DNA of 64,000 bases, taken from NCBI GenBank assembly GCA_008729055.1, contig SDUX01000007.1, positions 62,001 through 126,000 on the forward strand, read 5' to 3'. Made by a program: the position numbers and the translations under genes. Origin of the DNA: Pyropia haitanensis. Taxonomy: Eukaryota; Rhodophyta; Bangiophyceae; Bangiales; Bangiaceae. The notes below the pieces were generated by a model that did no database searches, was not told the DNA's origin, and was given only the letters and a program-made list of their open reading frames with translations. Below are positions 43,968 to 52,453 of the stretch, piece by piece; position 1 is the stretch's first letter, and each line of letters starts with the position of its first letter.

Positions 43968-44610
43968 TGTGGCATATATACGCCTGGGGGGCGCGCAGGG
44001 GCCGTCCACGGCTAAGTGGACGGCACGCGCCGCAGCCCCACGGGCGGCCACACCCGCCGAGGGCGTCGTTGCAACCTCTCTCCCCGACCCCTGTAAAAGG
44101 GTCGGGCGGCGCACCGGGCCCGAACGGTCGCGTCACGGGTGGGGCTAGCCCCCCCCCCTAGGTCGCTTGTGATTGGATCGAAGGCGTGCGCCGGCGGGCG
44201 ATCCTTCTATCTGAGGGACAGCTCCCGGGCCGGGGGAGGACGGCCGCGGGAGCTGGATCGAGTACTCCCTGTGACGATCGATAGGATCTACCTGTCGATT
44301 GTGGTACGCCCTTTCGGGGGGTACTCACCAATTTCGCATGCAATTATCGTCTTGGAGGGATTTCGCTTCTATTTCTTAGGACAGGTCGACCCTGCCCGGT
44401 CGACCTGTCCGATCGAGGGTTGTGGCGGGCGCGCGCGCGCCTCTTCTGGGCTCGCGACGGCGTTCTCGCCCCGCTCCTCCCTGCTCGTCAGGTCCAAACG
44501 TATCCTTCTTTGTCCCGCTTACTTGCCATAGTCTTGGCACTGCGGTTACGGGTCTGTGCGTCAACCCTCCCCCCTGATTACGGTACCCTGTGGACACCCG
44601 ACTTGCCACA
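43968..44610 (+). repeat. 3' LTR
   Basis: This copy matches the 5' LTR over all 643 bp except four C/T differences (near the CAACC[C/T]CTC site and three within the CTCGTCAGGTCCAAACGTATCC block). It ends TGCCACA and is followed by CAAG, the presumed target duplicate. Confidence 0.95.
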
Positions 44611-45377
44611 CAAGTGAGGGAGATGGCGCCGCCGCCGACGGCGATGCCGCTGCCCTGTTGGCAGGTGCAACTTGCACGTGCGCTGTCGACCGTGGGCGCG
44701 TCAGCCGCGCTGGGGGAGCACGTGTGGGAGGGGGCGCTATCGCCGACGGCGATGCCGCCACCCACACGGCAGGTGCAACTTGCAGGCACGTCGTCCACAG
44801 TGGAAGCACCGCGTGCGCGGGGGGAGCACGCACGGGGTGGGGCGCCACGGCTCGCGCGGAGGATACTTCCCCGACCGCACGCTAGAGTTGCAGGCCCGCC
44901 CCTCACAAAGGAACCGCCGGTTGTGCGCGGCTGGGTCGCCGGCGCACACGCGGCACCGGCGATTCCATCACCGTCCAAAAGTAGTGCAAGTCCATCAGCA
45001 GGGCTCCTACGCCTCTTCTTGCGCATTTCGCGTTGGTAGCAAGGGTTGCACTCGCCTCTTGGAACCCCATCCAGGTCGTTGTAAGTAGGGTTCCGGAGTC
45101 TTGATGTTGGTAGTGCTGCAACCGACAGGAGTAGGAGCTGGTCACGTGCGCGAGCCGGGTCGCCCTCGGCCGCTCGCTTCCACTCCTCGGCGGTGGCACA
45201 GTCTTTCAAGAAGAACAGGGAACTTCGGCTACAGCAGAAAGCAAGCGCAGAGCCAGAAAAAACTTTGTTTATCTCCAAGGAAGAGAATACACGCCTGTTG
45301 GGATGTGTTAGATCAGCCCTTGCATAGAAAACATGCAGGCTCATTGCTGAGAAGGAGAACAGTGGTTCACAACACAT
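44611..45377 (-). pseudogene. N-terminal part of the split transposon gene
   Basis: The minus-strand frame opens at 45377 (or an internal Met 11 codons later) and runs straight into the retrotransposon at 44611. It contains DQLLLLSVAALPTSRL, a short basic stretch (CYQREMRKKRRR) and then Cys-containing repeats of about 36 residues with the core ASCTC...GIAVG, encoded by 108-bp DNA repeats (for example at 44641 and 44749). The same repeat resumes at 33574 on the other side of the retrotransposon, in frame once the element and one CAAA/CAAG duplicate are removed. The downstream part is 31294-33574. The true start codon is uncertain. The family is not recognised. Confidence 0.6.
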
Positions 45378-47642
45378 AGCCAGAACGGCCTGCGCTCAAG
45401 GAACAGAATAGCCGTCACTAAAATGGCACATCACCGTGTTTGTCGGGGCGATGCACAGATAATTGGCAAGCGTACCTCTGTCCGTCGACCGGCGAATGCC
45501 CGTACTCAGTGCGTCCCTGCATTCCGCGCTGTGGCAGTCCTCAAGAAAAAATGAGTCTGGAGCGGACCACACAGGGAAGCGAATCCGCCCGTATGTCTGG
45601 ATGCAGCCGCGGGTCACTGTCTTGGTCGCAGTCTCTGGAAGCGTCGCCGCACGCAGGCACCCTGCCACGAATCGTTGACCGCTGCTGCGAGCAAGGATGG
45701 TTCACTTCCCACGATGACGGAAAGCGCGCGCGCCGGCACGCAACCGATTTGTGGGGGCCGCAGTTGATTTTGCCTTCTCCACGCAGTGGCAGTTTCCATG
45801 GCCGTGCTGTAATGGAGTATCGTATTTTCGTCCGAGTTTCAATCCAAAAGAGCCACCTTGAGTAGGCGTGGGGGGTCCCGGGTACCCGCACCCGGCTAGG
45901 GATTCACCCCCCCCCCTCCCTCTCGCTTCGCAGGCAGCCCCCGCGTGCACCCTGCTCACCCGCAACACAACCGCACCCGCTCGGCCGTCCCGCTTTCCGT
46001 CCCTGCTACCCGTCACCGTCACCGTCCCCGAAGAACTGGCCGTCACCCCCGCCCTGGCCGTCGCGGCCACCTCCGTGCCGTGAATTCTCCTCTGGCACTG
46101 ATCGGAACACGAGCTGTTGGAGTGTCATTTCCTTCAACACAGTAACCATTTGATTGTCAACAAGTGAATTTTACGCCTCATAACGTTACGTCCGACAAGC
46201 TTCGCGTCGGTCATCTGACCGAATCCTCACCTGCATATCCTTCACGAAAACTATCCTTACGGCGGGTGCCGGGCGCTGGCCTGTGGCGGTTGCGATCACC
46301 TTGACAAGTACATGAGATGTATCGTAATAGTATTCAGCATTCAACGTTCTTCAATTCATTGAATCGGCATTGTAACCGGGAAGGGGAAGGGCAGTGTGCC
46401 AAAAACGCTAAGCCTTTACTGACCATGCGAGAGAGCTCTAACTACAATGCAAAGAAAGCTAACTATAGTCCGCGTCGGCATCGCCTGACGCGTTCGTACC
46501 GTCCGCGCCGGCGTAGCCCGGCGCGGCGCAAGAAGAAAGGGCGGACAGCCCTTCCCGGACGCGCGCGCTAAAGAGCGCGGGGAGGCTAGGGGACGCGGCA
46601 AGAAGGAGGACGTTGCCGCCCCCCGGTCGGCAGCGCAGGGGTCGGCCCGGCCGTCTAAATGCCGCGCCCGGTGTCCCCACCGGCAGCCCGCCGCCGGGGC
46701 CGCCGGGTGGTGCGTGCGTGGGGCGGGGGTGGCTGCGGGCCGGTGCCCGCCGCGCGGCGGCGGCGCCGCCGCTCCCGCCACACCGCCGCCAAGGCGGTAC
46801 GCGGGTCCCGGTCGAAACGGTCCGCCGCTGCCGCCTGCCAAGCGGCGCAGGCTCCCGCCAACGCCGCCCGGCGGACGACGGCGGCGGTCGTCAAACGAAA
46901 CGGCCCGTGTGCATCCTCGCCGCTTGCCGCGGCGGCCGGGCCGCCCCCTCCCAGGCGGGCCAGTTAACAGGATTGTCCTGGTGTGGGGAAAGTGGGCGAA
47001 TTCAATAGTCCTGAAGAGATTGACGTTGAATCTGCCAATCCTGGTGCCAGTTTCGAAGTGTTCAGAGCTGCAAGATATGAGAATTCTATTGTCACCCGCC
47101 ACATATTTAAGTGCGCCTTGTGCTCCGTGCACAAGTCGTGACTTGATGTGCGAATGTTGAGTTGACAGATTGTCATTTTGTTTTGGAAAGCTTGACCTCT
47201 GACCACACTTCAGGTTGGTTGCCACTGGGGGCTCGGTATCGCCTTTACGCTGTTGCCAGCAGATGACGTCTTTGTGGCGGGTGGAGGCGAAGGCGCGGCG
47301 ACGGAGGTTCATCCGTGCCAGGAAAGGCACGCGGGCCAGCCGCCTCGAGGACACCAGGCCCGTCTATAGCACATGCGCAACCGCTTGGCCGGCTTCTCGC
47401 CGCGGCTGGGCCGCCTTGCCCTGATCGCCGTGGCGGTCGGACACACGGGAGCAGCGCGTCCCAGCGCACACGTGGGCCACCGACCCACCGCTGACGCGGA
47501 AGCGTGGGTGACTCGGCGGATGGCCATGTTCGACCCCCCTCTCCTCCCTTTATCCACGCCGCGCGTGCTGACCAAGTGCTCACCACCGCATAGCCACCCC
47601 GCCCCCCCGATTGATTGTGGCAGACACGCCCCTCCGGCCTGC
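45378..47642. other. Region without a recognised gene
   Basis: 45380-46420 is of moderate GC without a convincing frame; a minus-strand frame at 45668-45396 contains FFLEDCHSAECRDAL, resembling FFLKDCATAEEWKRA in the split transposon gene, so it may be a diverged duplicate. 46480-46960 is a GC-rich, Arg/Pro-coding low-complexity block. 46970-47210 is AT-richer and unassigned. Confidence 0.4.
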
Positions 47643-48830
47643 CTACCCCTCCCCCCGCTCGAGTGGCGTCAGCCACACATCCCCAAACACCGCCCCCGCT
47701 TTGCGAGTGGCCACATTGTGGCACACCAGCTGCACCCGCACGCCGCCGCCAGCCTCCACCCGCAGCTGCGGCGCCAGCACGACGCGCAGCCAAGGTCGGA
47801 GTGCCGCCCCGTCGGCCAGCACCGCGGGGCGGCTGACAGTCGCGTCACGGCCGCTGCGGTCCCCCCCGCCGACGCAGTCCCCGCGGGCGCCGCCGTCCCC
47901 GCCGCCAACGTCGTCGCCGCCGTCGCCGCCGCCGTCGCCCGCGTCGCGCAGCGCTGCCGCAGCCGCTGCCTCGGCGGACGCTGCGAGCGCCTCGAGCCGC
48001 CCCCGCGCGCCGGCGAGCTCTCGACGCGCCCGCGGCTGCGGGCGGGACGAGTGGCGGGCGCCCCCTCGCGACGCCGACGGCGGCTGCGGCGGCGGCGGCG
48101 GCGGTGGCGGCGCCCCCCCCCCCGCCGCGCGCGGCGCGGCCACCGGCGGCGGCAGCGGCAGCACCACCACCTGCACGCCCGCCATGCCGTCATCCCAGCC
48201 GGCGCCCCCGCCGGCGGTGTGCGGGGCGACCATTTCCAGTGCGACCTCGTAGTCTCTCCCCGGCAGCGCCGCCGCCGCCGCCGTCACGGCCACGTCAAAC
48301 CACCAGACGCCGCGGAGGGCGAGCGCGTCCCGCCCCGCGGGGCCACCGCCCGGGAGGACCGCCCAGTACTCGCGGACGTGGCCCCACGAGACTGCCGCAG
48401 CGGCAACGGGGAGCGCCACTCGCCACGCGGGCGCGCCGGCCGCGCGGTCGGCGGCCGGTGGCGGCGGCGGCGGCGGCCACGCGACCCGCGGCGCCGGCGC
48501 CGCGGCTCCGCCGTCGGCGAGGAAGACGACGAGCGCGGCGGCCGCGCCATCGGCGGCGTAGCTAATGGGCAGGCCCGACGGCGAGCTTGTCGCCGCGACG
48601 GCCGCCGCGGCTGCGGTCGGCGCGGCCGTCCCCGCCGCGGTCGCGGCCGCCGCAGCGGCGGCACGCAGGGACTGTGGCAGCAGCAGCTCCCACACAGATG
48701 GCGGCCCCGCGACAGCCGCGGCCGTCGCGCGGCACACGGCGGCCAGGCGGCAGATGGAGCGAGGGGGGAGGCGCGTCGCAATCTCGGCAAGGACGTCGGT
48801 CGGGAGGTTGTCTAGGGCGAGAGGGTCCAT
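47643..48830 (-). CDS. F-box protein with PP2-like domain
   Basis: The ATG at 48830 (MDPLALDNLP) places the F-box at residues 4-50, as usual for the family; the frame upstream is open but unrelated. The F-box reads LDNLPTDVLAEIATRLPPRS and ends PSVWELLLP. It should bind SKP1 in an SCF ubiquitin ligase. The rest resembles the phloem-protein-2 lectin-like domain joined to F-boxes in plants: a WPPPP region, LALRGVWWFDVAV, LPGRDYEVALEM, and a final NVATRKAGAVFGDVWLTPLE strand. Ala/Gly/Pro-rich insertions lie in between. The substrate is unknown. The stop is TAG. It is a single exon of 395 residues. The PP2 assignment is weaker than the F-box. Confidence 0.7.
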   Translation of the reverse strand: MDPLALDNLPTDVLAEIATRLPPRSICRLAAVCRATAAAVAGPPSVWELLLPQSLRAAAAAAATAAGTAAPTAAAAAVAATSSPSGLPISYAADGAAAALVVFLADGGAAAPAPRVAWPPPPPPPAADRAAGAPAWRVALPVAAAAVSWGHVREYWAVLPGGGPAGRDALALRGVWWFDVAVTAAAAALPGRDYEVALEMVAPHTAGGGAGWDDGMAGVQVVVLPLPPPVAAPRAAGGGAPPPPPPPPQPPSASRGGARHSSRPQPRARRELAGARGRLEALAASAEAAAAAALRDAGDGGGDGGDDVGGGDGGARGDCVGGGDRSGRDATVSRPAVLADGAALRPWLRVVLAPQLRVEAGGGVRVQLVCHNVATRKAGAVFGDVWLTPLERGEG

Positions 48831-50185
48831 GGTTGAAGGAGAGGCGGGAAGAAGGGGGGGGGGGGGTGGGAATGCCTCAATGCAGTGCGGCTGGTAGCGG
48901 ACGGAGAGAAACAGGGGAGGAGGGCATACGAAGAGGAGGCGCTGGAGTGGAGCGCGAGCAGTTGAGGTGAAGCGGGAGTTGGAAGCGTCGGCCAGCGGGA
49001 GGTCGGTGGCCAAGACATCTCAACGGTAAGCAGCTGCTGCGAACGGCACCCCCTCACCCTCTTCCCCGCAGGTGCCCACGCAGAGACCCCTGCATACAGG
49101 AGAGGACGAGGACGGCCGCTCCCAGACCAGCCGGGCTGCGGCCTCATTAAGAGCACATCCAACAATGCCAGGATGGTCGCGAATACGTACACGTGGCTCT
49201 CATATTTGGTGGATGGGGTTCGAACGCTCAGCAGTCAATACAAACGGCCACATGACGCCCCAACGGCAGGCCATATATGACGAATCTGATTCATATATTT
49301 TTGGTAAGTACTCTGCATATTCGGATCGCAGGATGGGGTTGGTCTCTCCTGCGCCCCATTTTGTGCGAGAATGGGGAGCGAGCGGGACCATCCCCATCCT
49401 GTTGGCGACCTGTGAAACGAAATCGGACCAATGGGGTGACTGAAACGTGGCTGTGGACGATCGCGGGCTCGCATCCCAGCTGCTTCTCTGATCCCGATTT
49501 GAAGCTACATTCGAGGAATGGGGTTGGGTCTTTGTTCTCCCACCGGCGTGAACCCATCCTTCCGCCTTTTCGGCTAGTCTGCGCCCCGTTCTATACAAGT
49601 CCTGCAAGACCGGTTGGGGCACGCCCCAACAGAAATGGGCATCCAACCAGAAGCGCGCACGTGTTCGCTGAAATGAATTATTTAACCGTTGGTCCCAACG
49701 TTGCTGGATGTGCTCTAATGACACGCGACCGAGTTCAAGCAGGCGGTGGGGTCGTCTCTGAAAGCCAGAAACCGAGTTTGACGATTTACATGCGCTTTCG
49801 CACGGCGGCTGTGTACCGCTGCTCGTAGCAGGGCCGCGCTGGTGACCACCCGGCCGCCACCAACCCTGCTTCTGCAGCTGCAGTGACCGCCACGAGAGCA
49901 GCGTTCGACAGCAGCGTGCCTAGTCTCCCCCCACTAGTCACGCAGACGTCCATCAGCGCCATCGACGCTCACCCAACGTCCCGTCGGGGAAGAAACGTAC
50001 AGCGAGCGGCCACAGCGCCTGCGACAGCCGTTCGTGGCGTTTTTCCCGTGCGCCCCATTCAAGAAAATAGCCAACGTGGGGGAAAACAAAATAAAGGTCG
50101 ACACAGACAGACGCCGGCACGCGCCCGGCCACGACAGAGGAGAAAACAAGACAAGAAACGGCCCCAGAGAGACACGCACCACCCC
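48831..50185. other. Intergenic region with a hairpin element
   Basis: This is the upstream region of the F-box gene and the 3' side of the AIG1-like gene. It contains the 31-bp imperfect hairpin at 49330-49400. Around it lie several CAATGGGGTTG-like blocks (49325, 49428, 49517), suggesting a small degenerate repeat or MITE. No gene or RNA was recognised. Confidence 0.45.
49330..49400. repeat. Imperfect 31-bp hairpin, 9-nt loop
   Basis: The left arm starts AGGATGGGGTTGGTC and the right arm ends GACCATCCCCATCCT; 25 of 31 positions pair. The loop TTGTGCGAG and the CCCCATT/AATGGGG core resemble the hairpin at 22634-22680. Confidence 0.85.
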
Positions 50186-51566
50186 TTAGCACGAGTAGAG
50201 AGCCGCCCTCCCCCCCCCCCCCCCCCCAGCGTCCACCCCCGCCGCGGCGTACCGCCGCACCTTGCGGCGGACCCCCCCGTGGGCGGCGGTGGCCATCCCC
50301 ACCGCAGCGGCCAGCACCCCCCCGTCGAGCGCGGCGTGCCCCCACACGCCGAGGCCCGCCTGGAACGGGTACGGCCAGTGCCCGCCGTTCATCGCCACGC
50401 ATACGCGGGACCAGCCGATATACGCGGCCGAGTGGGCGGCGAGGAGCGCCAGCTGCGCCGGCAGCGCGCGCGCGTGGCGCGCCAGCGCCGGCGGCGGGTG
50501 GCATGCCATGAGCGCGGACGTGGCCAGCAGGGGGGTGATGTGCAGGTGCGCCATCAGCACGTCAAAGTCGGGCTCCATCGACGCGCGGTGGCGGACGCTG
50601 TGGGAGCACCAAACAAACGCATGCGCGCGGGTGATAGAGAGCGAGGCCGTGGTCGTCACAGGGGAGAAAACGCTCGTCGGCGGGTCAGTTTGACGCTCCG
50701 CATACGTCGACAGGGCACCGCCAGGCGTGCCGACAGTTCGGTCACCCCCACTCCACCCCGCCAGGAACCGACGACAGGTCAACAACGAACACACCTCGCA
50801 TCAACCAGTGCGGGCAGTGACTCGATAAACCCCCACCAAAGCCCAGTAATTGCAGGAGGTACCCGTTCCCCCATAGCGTGCTCCCCCGCAACGTACAGGG
50901 GATGAAAGTGGATGAGCCCATAGTAGCCAATGCCCACCACCAGCGTCACAGCTGTCACGGGCACCCCCCCCCAGCCATAGACGGCGCCCTCGAGCAGCGG
51001 CCACCCCCTCCCCCCCCCCACGCCGGCGCGCCCGCGCGCGCCGCCCGTGGCCGGGCCAGCCACAGCTCGCGGCCCACCACTAGCGCCGCGGCCGCGGCGT
51101 AAAGGAGCGCCAGCAGGTTGCCGTGAAAGGTGTAAAAGGCGCTCTCGCGGCCCCAGCCGGCCGACGCGGGGGACACGAGCCGGTGCGCCGCGCGGAGCGG
51201 CCCAAAGTGGACGTACAGGTTGTGCAGCAGCGCCGCCGTCGACGCGGCCGCAACGGCCAGGCGCAGCTCTACGGGGAGGCCCGTCGCAGCCGCGGCGGCG
51301 GCGGCGGCGGCATCGCAGGTGGCGGCGGGGACAAGAGGAGGGCGCGACCGCCGGGCGCCGCCGGCCGGCCCCTGCGATGACCGCCGCCGCAGTAGCCGAC
51401 GCACGAGCGTGCGGCGCGAGGGGGGAGCCGCCGCGGCGGCCGCCGCGGCTGCCGCCGCCGCCGGCACGGGCGGGACTCCCGCAGCGCGGGGGGGGTCGCC
51501 GTTCCTGACGGGGACGTCCCGGGGAACAGGGGGCGCCCCGGCCGAAGGCACGCCGCCCTGGGCCAT
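50186..51566 (-). CDS. FAR-17a/AIG1-like membrane hydrolase, two exons
   Basis: Exon 1 is 51566-50897 and exon 2 is 50598-50186; the 298-nt intron (GTACGTT...CCCACAG) is phase 2 and rejoins FHPL with VRHRASMEPDF. About six hydrophobic segments fit this family of endoplasmic-reticulum-type membrane proteins, some of which hydrolyse fatty-acid esters of hydroxy fatty acids with a Thr/His pair. Candidate residues are the Thr in ESAFYTFHGN and a His in DVLMAHLHITPL. Later segments include AAYIGWSRVC and GGHWPYPFQAGLGVW. The N-terminal ~90 residues are Ala/Arg/Pro-rich. The frame shifts at a G10 run near 51010, between the second and third hydrophobic segments, with good coding on both sides. That is either a consensus error or a real lesion. 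Confidence 0.6.
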
Positions 51567-52453
51567 GCCGCCACGCGCGTCGGCCGACGCGGCGGCAGGC
51601 GCGACGCGACTTGCACGGAGGGTGCGGGACCAAAAAAAAAAAAAAGAGGAAGAAAAAAAAAAGAGACAAGGTAAAGGTGAGAGAGACCAGGCGGGTCGGA
51701 CGGTGCGGGAGAGAGACGCGTGCTGCGCTGGCGCCGCGGGTCTGGCAAACCCCGGCCCCGTGCAGCGCTGGCCGCAGCGTGGCAGCCGCGCGGCAGTGGG
51801 CCTGACACCTCCCCTGACCAATACGTTGGTGCGGGCCTCGTGCGGAGACCGGTCGCGTCGGGGGTCGGACGTTTGGGACACGTCCCGCCCATGGAAGGCG
51901 CTCATTGGGCGGAGCGGAGTATCTCGGGTCGGCTCGTCGGTCACGGCGGCGGCGCTAATTGGCCGATGGGTAGTAATCCGCGCGCCGACTCGTCGAGGGT
52001 TGGCCCTGCACAACAGAATTCTAAAACAGTTGAAAGAAGTTGCACTTTGTATTGTCGCTACACAACGAGAGTTCCCGCAACTCTCGTGTGCGACACGTGG
52101 TTCTTGATGCTCCCTGTTGGAGGGATCCATGCAAAGGGAGCCACGGAGAAGTACGTAGAGCAAGATCGTCACGTGTCGTGCCACGGGCGAGGTCTTTCTC
52201 TTTGTCCGAACCCCCCGCGCTACCGCGCTGCCGCCGCCGCCGCCGCCGTGCCGCGGCAGCCGCGGTGGGGGCGGTAGCGGCGGTAGCGGCGGTAGCGGCG
52301 GTCGCAGCGGCGGCGACACCTCGACCTTATCCCAAAGACTGGCTGTCGGTGGCCGCCGGCTCTGCCGCGCTGCCTTGCCGCAGCGTCCCCATCGCGCCCC
52401 GCTGTCGCCGCCCTTCCAGCGCACGTGTCCCGCCTGCCGCCGCCGCCGCCGCC

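Larger units (their letters stand above)
33579..44610 (+). mobile_element. Ty3/gypsy chromovirus, full length (11,032 bp)
   Basis: The element has two 643-bp LTRs (33579-34221 and 43968-44610), a primer binding site, gag, a -1 frameshifted pol, an antisense gene and a short purine tract before the 3' LTR. The LTRs begin TGTGGCA and end TGCCACA, and differ at four positions (about 99.4% identity), so insertion was recent. It lies inside the minus-strand transposon gene made of 44611-45377 and 31294-33574. The flanks CAAA (33575-33578) and CAAG (44611-44614) look like a 4-bp target duplication with one change. Gag and pol have no internal stop, so the element may be competent. Confidence 0.95.

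Noticed and set aside
49883..50905. Plus-strand 340-codon frame
   Set aside because: It is the antisense shadow of the AIG1-like gene and its intron, Arg/His/Pro-rich with no domain.
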